A stretch of DNA of 64,000 nt, from positions 1 through 64,000 of the forward strand of contig DDLX01000037.1 of NCBI GenBank assembly GCA_002340355.1. The letters are read 5' to 3'. Every line of letters starts with the position of its first letter. Position 1 is the stretch's first letter. Below the pieces are notes generated by a model. The model was not told the origin of the DNA and searched no databases. It saw only the letters and a program-made list of their open reading frames with translations. The DNA comes from Cytophagales bacterium UBA2561. Its GTDB lineage: Bacteria; Bacteroidota; Bacteroidia; Cytophagales; Thermoflexibacteraceae. Shown piece after piece: positions 36,623 through 46,577 of this stretch. The position numbers and the translations under genes were made by a program.

Positions 36623-36857
36623 ATGACAAAACCCAGAAAGTACACTATTCCGCCTAAAGAACGGCAAGAGTGGCGCGATTTGGTGAATGCACAAATTCCA
36701 GAACTATGTGCTTCAACTTAAAACGGTGGAATATAACCGTCGCATTTCAGCAGGAGAATTAACCGTTCAAGAGGCAATTGATGAGATGTACGAATTATGT
36801 GATAAGTATGCAGTCGCTGTTCAAAACGATTTCAAACATATTTTTAAAGAATGGTAA
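36623..36857 (+). pseudogene. Small gene split by a one-base frameshift
   Basis: From ATG 36623 the frame reads MTKPRKYTIPPKERQEWRD and VNAQIPEL, then stops at 36719-36721. In the next frame (positions 36710 onward) LQLKTVEYNRRISAGELT, VQEAIDEMYELCDKYAVAV and FKHIFKEW run to TAA 36855-36857. Together they would form one protein of about 77 residues, helical and charged. I do not recognise the family. Alternatively the second frame could be a real 56-residue gene from ATG 36687. A decayed or slippage-expressed small gene is the best reading; it sits 33 bp before the next gene. Confidence 0.55.
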
Positions 36858-36890
36858 GCTCACTAATAAAATTAACATATACTCATAAAT

Positions 36891-37904
36891 ATGAATACTA
36901 GTATCCAAGAGAGTAAATTCCTCTCTATAACAGAGGTCAGTACACTCATTAAACAAAAACGCATTCTTATTTTATCTGGTGAGGAAGAGCTACTAGCCCA
37001 ACTTCCCAAAGGAAATTGGATCGGGGGAACAAATCCCTATTTTTATTTTAAAGATAAAGCGGGATGTATGGATAAAACGCAAATTATGGTCTCTGATTTT
37101 ACAGATCTAATTACTGACTTTCGTATTCAAACCTTTGATAATAGTGAGTTAAAAGATATTTGTAAATTAGGGTATAAAAATGGATTTAACTTCTTGATTT
37201 TACCTGCTTTACAAGATATTCATTATTCCTTTGCTCTAAATGCACCTCAATACCAAAATTTATATACCAACCCATTGATTGGCATAATTGCGGGTGTGGA
37301 CTTAGCTGAATTTGCTCAAGGAAGACTATCGAAAACTTTCAATGGTACTTTACAAAAAAATTATACCGATAAAGCCGTTGTTTTACAAGCTAAATTACCT
37401 TCTGAACAAGTGGCACGTGTAGAGATTATAAATGTTTTTGAGCCGACTAATGATATTACTATTGAAGTTCAAGAAAATACTTTTACTGTTCGGGATTGCT
37501 TGATTAACGGGAAGTTAACTAATTTATATGATTATATCCAAAATTCTCAGATGGATATTTCTTATCCTTTAGTGTGTGATTATGCAGGAGCAACAATTAA
37601 TGTTAGTTTTCAACGCTTAAATCCTGATAATAAAGAAGTTATTTTTTATGCTCCATTATTTACAGGGAATCAATATACAACTTCTAAAAAATTCGAAAGT
37701 TATACCAGTGTATTTCATCAAAAAGTAGAAGCGGTTTTTGAGAATGAACGTAATATTATTTATAATTGTAATTGTATTTTAAATTATTTATATGGCCAAT
37801 TAGACAAGTCTCATATTGGCTTTTCAGGAGCAACCACTTTTGGAGAAATTGCCTATCATCTTATTAATCAAACTTTTACTTATCTTGCCATTGATGAGCA
37901 TTAA
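36891..37904 (+). CDS. Unrecognised cytoplasmic protein, possibly FIST-like
   Basis: A 337-residue protein without signal peptide or membrane segment. LILSGEEELLAQLPKGNWIGG (split here as LILSGEEEL and GNWIGGTNPYF, about 26-50) and SGATTFGEIAYHLINQ near the end recall the FIST sensor family, in which a beta-sheet domain starts with such a 'GGT' motif and ends near 'G...FGE'. I am not certain. The disrupted small gene immediately upstream on the same strand may have been its partner. Confidence 0.6.
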   Translation: MNTSIQESKFLSITEVSTLIKQKRILILSGEEELLAQLPKGNWIGGTNPYFYFKDKAGCMDKTQIMVSDFTDLITDFRIQTFDNSELKDICKLGYKNGFNFLILPALQDIHYSFALNAPQYQNLYTNPLIGIIAGVDLAEFAQGRLSKTFNGTLQKNYTDKAVVLQAKLPSEQVARVEIINVFEPTNDITIEVQENTFTVRDCLINGKLTNLYDYIQNSQMDISYPLVCDYAGATINVSFQRLNPDNKEVIFYAPLFTGNQYTTSKKFESYTSVFHQKVEAVFENERNIIYNCNCILNYLYGQLDKSHIGFSGATTFGEIAYHLINQTFTYLAIDEH

Positions 37905-38098
37905 AATTCTTGAGAAGAGAAATTACAAATCTTCTATTTTATAAAAGCTCAAAACTACTTCTTCGTGGTATTCTCACAACCTACAAAAACAATATGCCTA
38001 TCAAAAATTTTGATAGAGCCTAAAATCTCTTTTTAAGAAACTCAAATCTTTATCGATATCTAGACTCTATTTCAAAATTCATTTTTTCCTAAAATAAA

Positions 38099-38129
38099 AA
38101 ACATGGCAAGGTAATATTATGCCATGTTT
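38099..38129. terminator. Bidirectional hairpin terminator
   Basis: AAACATGGCA (38099-38108) pairs perfectly with TGCCATGTTT (38120-38129); on the minus strand a T-rich run follows. It lies 33 bp after the DUF2795 gene and 195 bp after the convergent gene. Confidence 0.75.
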
Positions 38130-38161
38130 CAAATTTTCGTGCAACCTAAATGCTTCTTTCC

Positions 38162-38383
38162 TTAGTACTCATCTTCATTGAAGAAGAAATCATCCTTAGT
38201 TGGATAGTCGGGCCAAATTTCCTCAATATTTTCGTAGGGTTGTCCGTCATCTTCCAATTGTTGGAGGTTTTCAGCCACCTCCAACGGCGCACCTGAGCGA
38301 TTAGCGAAGTCAATCAGCTCGTCTTTCGTGGCGGGCCAAGGAGCATCCTCCAAATAAGAAGCCAATTCGAGCGTCCAATACAT
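38162..38383 (-). CDS. DUF2795 family small acidic protein
   Basis: A 73-residue acidic protein. The segment YLEDAPWPATKDELIDFANRS matches the DUF2795 pattern (given here as PWPATKDELIDFA, about 15-27), followed by a Glu/Asp-rich tail ending DDFFFNEDEY. Function of the family is unknown; members are very common in Bacteroidota. It follows the DUF349 gene after 62 bp on the same strand. Confidence 0.85.
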   Translation of the reverse strand: MYWTLELASYLEDAPWPATKDELIDFANRSGAPLEVAENLQQLEDDGQPYENIEEIWPDYPTKDDFFFNEDEY

Positions 38384-38445
38384 AGTTTTACGACCTATTT
38401 AAACAAGTAATACATTTGAATAATCTAATATATTATCGCATCAAT

Positions 38446-39720
38446 TTAGTAATTTGCTAGGAGCTGGTCTTGCAATTTACGCAGAATGCGATTTTTAGTC
38501 TTTAGCTTATTAATTTGATTAATACGCTTCAAGTTTGCCGCCCGCTCTTCAGGACTTCCTTGTGGTGGGCGATTCCCGAAACGATGCCGTTCCGTAATCA
38601 AACTTAATTCCGTTTCGTCTTCTTTAATACTATCTTTCAATAAGCGAATCTGGATTTTAATTTGTTCGAACTTTGTTTTATCATCAAAGTTCGGAAATTT
38701 CCAGCGTGCCGTTCGCATCAGGAAGAATGTTTCGAAAATTTCGTTACATGCAATTTTGAAACGCGTATTATATTCTCTGTCCATTGGATGTTGGAGTTTT
38801 CCCAACTTTTTCCATTGAGCTTGAATACTTTTGACTTCTTCGATAGAAACATTTTCGCCGTTATCGGGTTCAGTCAACTTCTCAACATATTCGCAGAAAA
38901 AGTGTTTTTGTTCAATCGGTAATTTACCCGCAACTTTTCGTAAAACATTACTACGACGTTTAATTTTTTCGTAAAACGTTTCGATTTCTGATTTGAAATA
39001 ACGAAATAACCGAATGAAATTTTTCTTAGCAATCGTGCCTACAGTACGCCATTCGCTTTGCAACGACTTAATTTCTGCTAAATCATTTTCTGAAGGATTT
39101 CGGTTAATATCCCGAACACGGTCAATGATTTGTTGATAACGCAGGCTTCGTTCTTCAAGAATACGCCGTTTTTCTTCCAGATATTTATTACGGCGTTGGT
39201 AAAAATATTCTAAAGCTTCATCAAATTCTTTGTTGAGTTCTTCGTCAAAGTCTTTAATAGCTGCCCCTGTTTTAATCCACTTGAGCTTGAGTTCTCGGAA
39301 CTTTCGCCCTGCCAAATTCCAGTTGGAAGTATTTTTGAAATTATTTGCCTCGTGAAGTAAGGCTTGCTTGATTTCAAGATTTTTCTTTCGGTTCGACTTG
39401 ATGTATTCCCGAATATCTTCCTCCATTTTATCCAATTCGGCAAAAAGAGCGGGAAAATCACCTAAGCCATCAAAATTTGCCAAATACGTTCTCATGTGAA
39501 TTAATTTCATGAGAAAAGACCCCTTGTTCTGGTTTTCAACAATTGCCTCTTGGAGAATTTCAATTTTAGCTTCAGCAAGCTCAAAACGCTTGACAAAATA
39601 CTCTAAACTGGCTTCTTCACTTTCTTTAACTACGCCGATTTCACGCTCTGGAAAATCCATATAAGCATTTAAATAGATTTTCCCATCCTTGGCATAGCCA
39701 TACGCTGTACTGTTACTCAT
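38446..39720 (-). CDS. DUF349 domain protein
   Basis: A 424-residue, highly charged, almost wholly alpha-helical protein. Repeated units of about 75 residues with a conserved W and FxxxxxxxY pattern (for example SNWNLAGRKFRELKLKWIKTG, WRTVGTIAKKNFIRLFRYF, WKKLGKLQHPMDREYNTRF in short pieces) identify DUF349. Likely cytoplasmic scaffold or nucleoid-associated role, not established. It is followed 62 bp later by the DUF2795 gene. Confidence 0.88.
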   Translation of the reverse strand: MSNSTAYGYAKDGKIYLNAYMDFPEREIGVVKESEEASLEYFVKRFELAEAKIEILQEAIVENQNKGSFLMKLIHMRTYLANFDGLGDFPALFAELDKMEEDIREYIKSNRKKNLEIKQALLHEANNFKNTSNWNLAGRKFRELKLKWIKTGAAIKDFDEELNKEFDEALEYFYQRRNKYLEEKRRILEERSLRYQQIIDRVRDINRNPSENDLAEIKSLQSEWRTVGTIAKKNFIRLFRYFKSEIETFYEKIKRRSNVLRKVAGKLPIEQKHFFCEYVEKLTEPDNGENVSIEEVKSIQAQWKKLGKLQHPMDREYNTRFKIACNEIFETFFLMRTARWKFPNFDDKTKFEQIKIQIRLLKDSIKEDETELSLITERHRFGNRPPQGSPEERAANLKRINQINKLKTKNRILRKLQDQLLANY

Positions 39721-39921
39721 TGGTTTTGTAAGATTTTGGAGTTTAAACGTTAATTTTTTGCCCGTCTTTTGTCCTCAAAGTTGTGTAAAACAATATTTTA
39801 CGACAACACACGAAGCACGGGACTCTAAAAAAAATGTGTTAGTTTTGAAACCACAATTTACCTATTATTTATCGAATTCTAAAGTCTAATTCCGTTTTTG
39901 TTCGGGAATGACCTCAAAAAC

Positions 39922-41700
39922 CTAACCTAAGTTCTTCAATTCAAAGTTCGCCTCTTCCAACTTTTTCAGCCAATTTTCAACCTCTTCAGCAGTTGGATTC
40001 TTAACCGATTTCAACTTTAATTTTTTGCGTGTTCCACAAACTTCATTAAATAATTTACTGGCTTTTTCGGCATAAGGTTTAAAATTTTCTGCCGTCAGCA
40101 AATTCAATTTCTGTAAAATAGGAATCAAGTCTTCTCGAATACCAATTTTTTCATAATCTCCAACGCCCAAATACGGAATTTGCTTTTCGGGTTTCATTTG
40201 AGGGAAAAACAACACATCCTGAATCGAAGGGCTGTTCGTCATAATCATACTCAAACGGTCAATTCCAACACCCAAACCAGCCGTTGGAGGCATTCCATAT
40301 TCTAAGGCTCGTAAAAAATCTTCATCTAATACCATTGCCTCATCATCACCTCGTTTACCCAGTTCTAACTGTTCCTCAAAACGTTGGCGTTGGTCAATGG
40401 GGTCATTCAATTCCGAGAATGAATTACAAATTTCTTTTCCATTACAAATAGCTTCAAATCGCTCAACTAATCCCTCTTTTGAACGATGACGCTTCGCAAG
40501 AGGCGACATTTCCACAGGATAATCCGTAATAAAAGTCGGCTGAATTAATTTTCCTTCGCACTTTTCTCCAAAAATTTCATCAATAATCTTGCCTTTTCCC
40601 ATCGTCTCATCAATCGGCACATCTAATTTCTGGGCAGTTTCTTGAAGTCCTTTTTCATCCATCTCGGAAATATCCACTCCCGTAAAATGTTCAATAGCTT
40701 CAAACATTGTAAAGCGTTTCCAAGGACGTTTGAAATCAATCTCATGTTCTCCAACTTGTACTTTAGTTGTTCCATGCAAACCTAAAGCCACTTTTTCAAT
40801 CATTTCTTCCACCAAATTCATCATCCAATCGTAATCCTTATAAGCCACATACAATTCAACTTGTGTAAACTCAGGGTTATGAAAGCGGCTCATCCCTTCA
40901 TTACGAAAATCTTTTGAGAATTCAAAAACACCATCATAACCACCTACAACTAATCGCTTGAGATACAACTCATTAGCAATTCGTAGGTACAGTGTCATAT
41001 CCAAAGTATTATGATGTGTTTTGAAAGGACGTGCTGCTGCACCACCATAAAGAGGCTGTAAAATCGGAGTTTCGACTTCCAAATAACCTTGTTCCGACAT
41101 ATAATTTCGCATGATATTCACCAATTGCGTCCGTTTTCGGAAAGTCTCCCGAACTTCAGGATTCACAATCAAATCAACATAACGCTGTCGGTAGCGTTGC
41201 TCAGCATCTGTAAAAGCATCGTAAGTTTTAGTATTGCCGTGTTCATCTTTTTGTTCTTTGACGATAGGCAAAGGTCGGAGTGATTTGGTGAGAATTTTTA
41301 ATGATTTGACATGCAAAGTAGGTTCACCCGTTTTAGTCGTAAAAATGAACCCTTCCACCCCAATGATATCACCAATATCTAATAATTTTTTGAAGACAGT
41401 ATTATAAAGCGTTTTGTCATCAGAACAAATATCATCTCGACGCACATAAATTTGAAATCGTCCTTTCTCGTCTTGTAACTCAGCAAAAGAAGCTGACCCC
41501 ATGATACGAAAACTACGAATTCGTCCTGCAATCGAAACTAGTTGAGTTTCATCAACAGGCATCTCAGGATTTCGTTGATTAATAGCTTCACTGGTAGTCG
41601 TAATTTTGTATAATTCAGAAGGATACGGATTAATGCCAAGATTCATTAATTGTTCTCGCTTTTGTCGGCGGAGACGCTCCTGTTCGCTCAAAGGGTGCAT
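39922..41700 (-). CDS. lysS: Lysyl-tRNA synthetase, class II
   Basis: OB-fold anticodon domain (about 45-165, with AGRIRSFRIMGSASF), then class II catalytic domain: motif 2 FRNEGMSRFHNPEFTQVE (about 260-277) and motif 3 GLGVGIDRLSM (about 478-488). A C-terminal extension of about 90 residues (Lys/Glu-rich, YLGVGDYEKIGI onward) goes beyond the usual 500 residues, as in several Bacteroidota enzymes. ATG 41700 is chosen; a start at 41745 is possible. TATCTTTG at 41786-41779 (minus) is a good -7 element and would begin the mRNA near 41772. Confidence 0.95.
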   Translation of the reverse strand: MHPLSEQERLRRQKREQLMNLGINPYPSELYKITTTSEAINQRNPEMPVDETQLVSIAGRIRSFRIMGSASFAELQDEKGRFQIYVRRDDICSDDKTLYNTVFKKLLDIGDIIGVEGFIFTTKTGEPTLHVKSLKILTKSLRPLPIVKEQKDEHGNTKTYDAFTDAEQRYRQRYVDLIVNPEVRETFRKRTQLVNIMRNYMSEQGYLEVETPILQPLYGGAAARPFKTHHNTLDMTLYLRIANELYLKRLVVGGYDGVFEFSKDFRNEGMSRFHNPEFTQVELYVAYKDYDWMMNLVEEMIEKVALGLHGTTKVQVGEHEIDFKRPWKRFTMFEAIEHFTGVDISEMDEKGLQETAQKLDVPIDETMGKGKIIDEIFGEKCEGKLIQPTFITDYPVEMSPLAKRHRSKEGLVERFEAICNGKEICNSFSELNDPIDQRQRFEEQLELGKRGDDEAMVLDEDFLRALEYGMPPTAGLGVGIDRLSMIMTNSPSIQDVLFFPQMKPEKQIPYLGVGDYEKIGIREDLIPILQKLNLLTAENFKPYAEKASKLFNEVCGTRKKLKLKSVKNPTAEEVENWLKKLEEANFELKNLG

Positions 41701-41778
41701 AAGTTGTTCTGATGTTTCGTATTTGCATAGAAATCCACCTTTCAACTAATTTACTCAATGGATTATTTTTAAAGTCTG

Positions 41779-41786
41779 CAAAGATA
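41779..41786 (-). promoter_or_regulatory. Probable -7 element of lysS
   Basis: TATCTTTG on the minus strand matches TAnnTTTG, 79 bp before ATG 41700. No clear -33 TTG is seen 19-21 bp upstream. Confidence 0.5.
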
Positions 41787-42014
41787 AAAATTCAGTTGGA
41801 AATTAAAATTATACGAGACAGGAATTTTTTGAAAAATTGGATTTGTGTTCAGAACCAGACTTTAGATATGTTGGAATATATTTCCCTTAAAAAAAGCATT
41901 TTATAAATTACTGTTTTTCAATTTTATATCCTAATAATTTCTGACTATTACTTTTTAGACGTAACAAAAATATTTGATCGAATCTTAACTACTAAACAAT
42001 CAAAGTACATTTTT

Positions 42015-42022
42015 TACCTTTG
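42015..42022 (+). promoter_or_regulatory. Possible -7 element of the M1 aminopeptidase gene
   Basis: TACCTTTG, 80 bp before ATG 42102, fits TAnnTTTG; the -33 position lacks TTG. The remainder of the gap 41787-42101 shows nothing else. Confidence 0.4.
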
Positions 42023-42101
42023 CTCCATCTTTATTAGAAGTTATTATCATTAAATTCATAACAATTATCACAATAACATATTAAACTATTACTTATAGAA
42101 C

Positions 42102-44735
42102 ATGGAAAAATACAAAGAACTCTTTTTTTCGATTGGACTACTCTCTGTTCTTTTTGTAGGTTGTCAACCTAGTAAAAAAACAGTACAACATCCACAAAAA
42201 ATAACTGAAAATAATCCAACTGAAACGGTTGAAGCAATTGCTTTAGATTTGATTGAAAATTTACCTGAAAATTCCACGCAAGATTTAGAAGCAGACAAGC
42301 CTATTTGGGTCTCAGAGCCTGCTGATTATAACCCTGAACAAACCAAAAAATTTGACTTAATTCACACCAAATTAGATGTACGTTTTGACTGGGAAAAACA
42401 ACAACTTCACGGCACAGCAGAACTCCAAATGAAGCCTTGGTTTTATGACCAATCCGAAGTTATTTTAGATGCTAAATATTTCGATATTCACGAAGTTAGT
42501 TTACTTCAAACAACTCCGAAAAACACAGAAAAAACCTTTCCTTTAGAATACCAATATGATGATAAAAAATTGACCATAAAATTAGACAAAATTTATACAC
42601 AAGATGAGGAATTAACTTTAAAAATCCGTTATACTGCCAAGCCCGAAGAGGGAGAAACTTCAGGCAGTTCAGCCATTATTTCAGATAAAGGATTGTATTT
42701 TATCAACCCACTCGGCAAAGACAAACGAAAACCCCGCCAAATCTGGACACAAGGACAAACCGAAGCCAGTTCTCGATGGTTTCCAACCTTTGATGCTCCA
42801 AATGTCAAAACGACTCAAACAATAAGTATAACCGTTGAAGAACAGATGATTACACTTTCAAATGGTCATCTAATTTCTTCCACAAAGAATGCGGATGGTA
42901 CACGGACAGATGTTTGGAAACAAGAGAAACCACACGCTCCGTATTTATTTATGATGGCAGTTGGTGAGTTTTCAATAGTTAAGGATAAGTGGAAAAATAA
43001 AGAAGTAAATTATTACGTTGAGCATGCCTATGCTCCGCACGCCAAAGCTGTTTTTGGACACACTCCTGAAATGATAGAGTTTTTCTCAGAACTACTTGAT
43101 TATCCGTTTCCTTGGGAAAAATATTCGCAAATAGTTGTTCGGGATTATGTTTCTGGAGCAATGGAAAACACCTCCGCTTCGGTTTTTATGGAGGGCTTAA
43201 ATTCCGATTCTCGTTCAATGTTGGATGATAATTGGGATCAGATCATTGCTCATGAATTATTTCATCAATGGTTTGGTGATTTAGTAACTTGTGAATCATG
43301 GGCAAACCTTCCTTTGAACGAATCTTTTGCCAATTATGCCGAGTATTTGTGGCTCGAACATAAATACGGACGACCTACAGCAGATGCTATGCTTTCAGAA
43401 GAAATTGAACAATATCTAGATGAGTCTAAAACAAAACAAGAGCCTTTAATTCGTTATCATTACGCCGATAAAGAGGATATGTTTGATCGTCATTCCTATT
43501 CAAAAGGATGCGTCATTTTACATCATTTTCGGAATGTAATTGGTGATAAAGCTTTCTTTGAAGGCATTCGTAGGTATCTCAAGAAATACGCATATCAGGA
43601 TACCGAAATACATGACTTACGTTTAGTTTTTGAGGAGGTTACAGGTCAAGATTTAAATTGGTTTTTCAATCAATGGTTTTTAAGTGCAGGACACCCTGAT
43701 TTAGTAGTTACGGATTCCTTTGCAAATAACGAAATTATCCTAAAAATTGAACAACGCCAAGACGAAAAATACACTCCAATTTATCGTTTGCCTGTTACTA
43801 TAGAAATTTGGCAAGAAGAGCAAAAATCAACTCACAAAATATTAATTACCAAAAAAAATCAAGAATTTCGCTTTTCTTCTGAAAAAGCTCCTGAAGTCGT
43901 TATTTTTGATGCCGAAACTAATCTGCCAGCCACCATCGAACACCTTAAAACTCCTGAAGCCTTTACGGCACAAGTTCGTCATTCGGATAAATTGTTAATA
44001 CGTTCTCCTGCCACGAAGTTGTTGTTACAAATTAATAATGAACCTGAAATTGAGCAACTTTTTACGGAACTTTTAGACGATAAGATGTATCAAATGCGTA
44101 GAACGGCTTGTATTTCTTTCGAAGGTTATTCTGGTGAAAATCAGTCAAAAATTGCTGACAAATTAAAACATTTAGCTTTACAGGATAGTAATTCAAGTGT
44201 TCGAGCAGCAGCTATCAATTCCTTAGCTTCATTTGGAAGTACCTATACCAATTTCTTCGAACAAACCATGAAAGATAGCTCTTATTCTGTATTAATTACT
44301 TCGATTTATGCTTATCATAATTCGGGTGGAGGAGCCAAAACTTTAACGAAAATTCAACCTTACGAAAATCTGGATAATATTGGAGTGGTCATTACACTAG
44401 CAGAACTTTTTACAAATTACCAAATTGATAAAAAAGAAGATTGGTTCATCAAAAAAATACAAAATGCAAACAACTCCGACCTACCTTATTTACTCAATTA
44501 TTTTGGACAATATTTAATGAATAGTTCCGATATTGAGGCGTTGAAAAAAAGTGGTAATTACCTCGCAGAACTTGCACTAATTTCAACAAACTACAAAATC
44601 AGAATTGGTTGTTATCAATCTTTAGCTTTGATTTCAGAAAATCCCGAATTAAGTTTAGGAGAAAAAATGAAACAAATTCGAGACCAAGAAACTGACTCTA
44701 GAGCTTTAGAAGCCTATCAACTTTTTGGGGATTAA
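42102..44735 (+). CDS. M1 family aminopeptidase (lipoprotein)
   Basis: Lipobox LFVGC near residue 20 suggests outer-membrane or periplasmic anchoring. The aminopeptidase N-type domains follow: beta-saddle (about 80-290), then the zinc domain with GAMEN (about 351-355), HELFHQWFGD (about 382-391), and the third zinc ligand in NESFANYAEY (about 403-412), completing HExxH-x18-E. A Tyr in the SYSKG segment (about 466) is the transition-state residue. HEAT-like helical repeats form the C-terminal 230 residues. It removes N-terminal residues from peptides. 877 residues is normal. Confidence 0.93.
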   Translation: MEKYKELFFSIGLLSVLFVGCQPSKKTVQHPQKITENNPTETVEAIALDLIENLPENSTQDLEADKPIWVSEPADYNPEQTKKFDLIHTKLDVRFDWEKQQLHGTAELQMKPWFYDQSEVILDAKYFDIHEVSLLQTTPKNTEKTFPLEYQYDDKKLTIKLDKIYTQDEELTLKIRYTAKPEEGETSGSSAIISDKGLYFINPLGKDKRKPRQIWTQGQTEASSRWFPTFDAPNVKTTQTISITVEEQMITLSNGHLISSTKNADGTRTDVWKQEKPHAPYLFMMAVGEFSIVKDKWKNKEVNYYVEHAYAPHAKAVFGHTPEMIEFFSELLDYPFPWEKYSQIVVRDYVSGAMENTSASVFMEGLNSDSRSMLDDNWDQIIAHELFHQWFGDLVTCESWANLPLNESFANYAEYLWLEHKYGRPTADAMLSEEIEQYLDESKTKQEPLIRYHYADKEDMFDRHSYSKGCVILHHFRNVIGDKAFFEGIRRYLKKYAYQDTEIHDLRLVFEEVTGQDLNWFFNQWFLSAGHPDLVVTDSFANNEIILKIEQRQDEKYTPIYRLPVTIEIWQEEQKSTHKILITKKNQEFRFSSEKAPEVVIFDAETNLPATIEHLKTPEAFTAQVRHSDKLLIRSPATKLLLQINNEPEIEQLFTELLDDKMYQMRRTACISFEGYSGENQSKIADKLKHLALQDSNSSVRAAAINSLASFGSTYTNFFEQTMKDSSYSVLITSIYAYHNSGGGAKTLTKIQPYENLDNIGVVITLAELFTNYQIDKKEDWFIKKIQNANNSDLPYLLNYFGQYLMNSSDIEALKKSGNYLAELALISTNYKIRIGCYQSLALISENPELSLGEKMKQIRDQETDSRALEAYQLFGD

Positions 44736-44832
44736 GTCATTACAATAATATACTTGCTAAATTTGGCAAATTTCTATTTGATAACTGAAAAGTAATTTTT
44801 TCATATTCCATGATACTAAACTTAAAAAAATA

Positions 44833-45267
44833 ATGCAAGAGACAGAAATTTATATTGATAAATACTTTAAGGTTACTTATAACAAGCAATACAAGGTATT
44901 GATTTGTAAAACTTTAGTACAATTTATTCCAAGTAGTACCTTCCAAGTTGTTTTTGCACAAATGAAAGATGCTATTGTTCAGAATCCTATCGAGCGGATG
45001 ATTTTTGATAAACAATCCCTCAAAACATTTGACCAAAATTCAATGACATGGTATCATGTTGAGTGGAAACCGCAAGTGGCAAAGTTTGGTCTTCGAACCC
45101 ATTTCAAAATTTTGCCTGACGATCTATTGTTTAAGACCAGTGTGAAGGTTGGTCGAGAACGTATCCGAAAAGAATTCCCTGATTTTCGGTTCGAAGATTA
45201 TGATATTCAATATTGTGATAGTATTGAAGATGCTCTCCAAAAAATCAATAAATTAAGGGCATCTTAG
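44833..45267 (+). CDS. SpoIIAA/STAS-like protein
   Basis: A 144-residue cytoplasmic protein with an STAS/SpoIIAA-like alternation of strands and helices: FKVTYNKQYKVLICKTLV (about 11-28), MIFDKQSLKTFD (about 56-67) and YDIQYCDSIEDALQKIN near the end. Such small proteins are frequent in Bacteroidota with no proven role. A phosphorylatable Ser (S63 region) cannot be assigned. It sits between the M1 peptidase and a barrel gene, all plus strand. Confidence 0.6.
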   Translation: MQETEIYIDKYFKVTYNKQYKVLICKTLVQFIPSSTFQVVFAQMKDAIVQNPIERMIFDKQSLKTFDQNSMTWYHVEWKPQVAKFGLRTHFKILPDDLLFKTSVKVGRERIRKEFPDFRFEDYDIQYCDSIEDALQKINKLRAS

Positions 45268-45328
45268 GTAGCAAAGGTCTTTCAAATCTTTCTACTAATT
45301 TATTACTCAAAACTTAGAATCAAAAAAC

Positions 45329-46495
45329 ATGACTATCACCATCAAAGCCTTTATTTTAGGATTGTTGAGCATTATCTTTTTAGGTATTTTGCCTCCGACT
45401 CATGCCCAATCTAGTCGGAGAGCGAAAGGATATATTATTCAAAGTCAGGATACTATACGAGGATGGATTCGTCATCAGAGTCATTTCTGGAATAATCGCC
45501 GTGTTAAGTTTAGTAAAGATAATGATAAAAATTTTGCAGTTTTTATTCCCTCTCAACTCAATGGTTATGGCTATGAACAAGCGTTTTTCTTATCCAAAAC
45601 AATCCAGTTAGATGGGCAAGAACAGACTTTCTTCCTACGCCGTCTGGTGGCAGGAACTGTAAATCTTTTTGAGGTTATCAATACAAATCAACAGGGTTTA
45701 TTATTAACTGAACGAAATGGTAAATGGCATCCTATTTCTAAGAAAACGTTTGCTGTAGATATCAAAAAATTTGAAGGGTATACCAAAATTACGAATGAAA
45801 GTCCACGCGCTCGGAGTCAAGACCAAATTCGGGATTTTGTCCTAAAATATAATCGATCAAAAGGTGACAAAGTTGATGAAAACACCATTTTAAAACCCAC
45901 TCAAATTCGTCCTACTTTTGGACTCAAAATAGGGGTTGATTTCAATAATGTTACAGGAGTTGACTCTGGAAATCAATATTATAAAGTAAAATTTAATGAT
46001 CCAACCACATTCTCAGTAGGTGGATTTATGAATATCCCCTTAGGCAAATGGACTTCGATACAGCCAGAAATTTGGTATACTGATGCTCGTTTTGATTCGG
46101 ATAATGTGCCCACTCCATTTTTTCCAAAGGCTTTCGAGAAAGTTTCGATGCGAGTACAAGCCTTACGATTTCCACTGATGGGAAAAGTGATTTTGCCCAC
46201 ACCAAAGATGCGTTTATTGGGGCTAGCAGGGGCTTCTATTGGAGTTATTTTATCAGATGAAGCCACTCGCAAAACTGAAGGTTTCACCTACGAAAGCAAT
46301 ACTTTTGATTTCAAAACGCCCGATTTAGGCTTTATAACGGGTTTAGGAATTGAAATAGATGGGCTTCAACAAAATACGCTGGGACTAGAAGTTCGTTATA
46401 ACTACAATTTTATTAGTATCGAAGAAAGTGTAAATGGAGTCAATCGTTTTCGGAATAGTTATTTGCAATTAGTCGTTAATTTGGGATTTAAATGA
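45329..46495 (+). CDS. Outer-membrane protein with C-terminal beta-barrel
   Basis: Signal peptide (ending THAQ, about residue 27), then a periplasmic domain of about 150 residues (residues 30-175) and a PorT-like beta-barrel from about 197 (FGLKIGVDFNNVTG) to the end (NSYLQLVVNLGFK), with about eight strands such as QPEIWYTDARF and GLEVRYNYNFI. A final aromatic/Phe-ending strand favours outer-membrane insertion. Function unknown. Confidence 0.8.
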   Translation: MTITIKAFILGLLSIIFLGILPPTHAQSSRRAKGYIIQSQDTIRGWIRHQSHFWNNRRVKFSKDNDKNFAVFIPSQLNGYGYEQAFFLSKTIQLDGQEQTFFLRRLVAGTVNLFEVINTNQQGLLLTERNGKWHPISKKTFAVDIKKFEGYTKITNESPRARSQDQIRDFVLKYNRSKGDKVDENTILKPTQIRPTFGLKIGVDFNNVTGVDSGNQYYKVKFNDPTTFSVGGFMNIPLGKWTSIQPEIWYTDARFDSDNVPTPFFPKAFEKVSMRVQALRFPLMGKVILPTPKMRLLGLAGASIGVILSDEATRKTEGFTYESNTFDFKTPDLGFITGLGIEIDGLQQNTLGLEVRYNYNFISIEESVNGVNRFRNSYLQLVVNLGFK

Positions 46496-46513
46496 CATCA
46501 ATTCTAAATAAAA

Positions 46514-46542
46514 ACTTGCCAAATTTTAAAAAATTGGCAAGT
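46514..46542. terminator. Bidirectional hairpin between convergent genes
   Basis: ACTTGCCAA (46514-46522) pairs with TTGGCAAGT (46534-46542), loop 11 bases, midway between the barrel gene (ends 46495) and proC (ends 46578). Confidence 0.7.
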
Positions 46543-46577
46543 CTTAGACCTTATTACAGAAGATACTTTAAAAACCC

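Noticed and set aside
45979..46287. A 102-residue minus-strand frame
   Set aside because: Antisense to the beta-barrel gene; no start context and no recognisable protein features.
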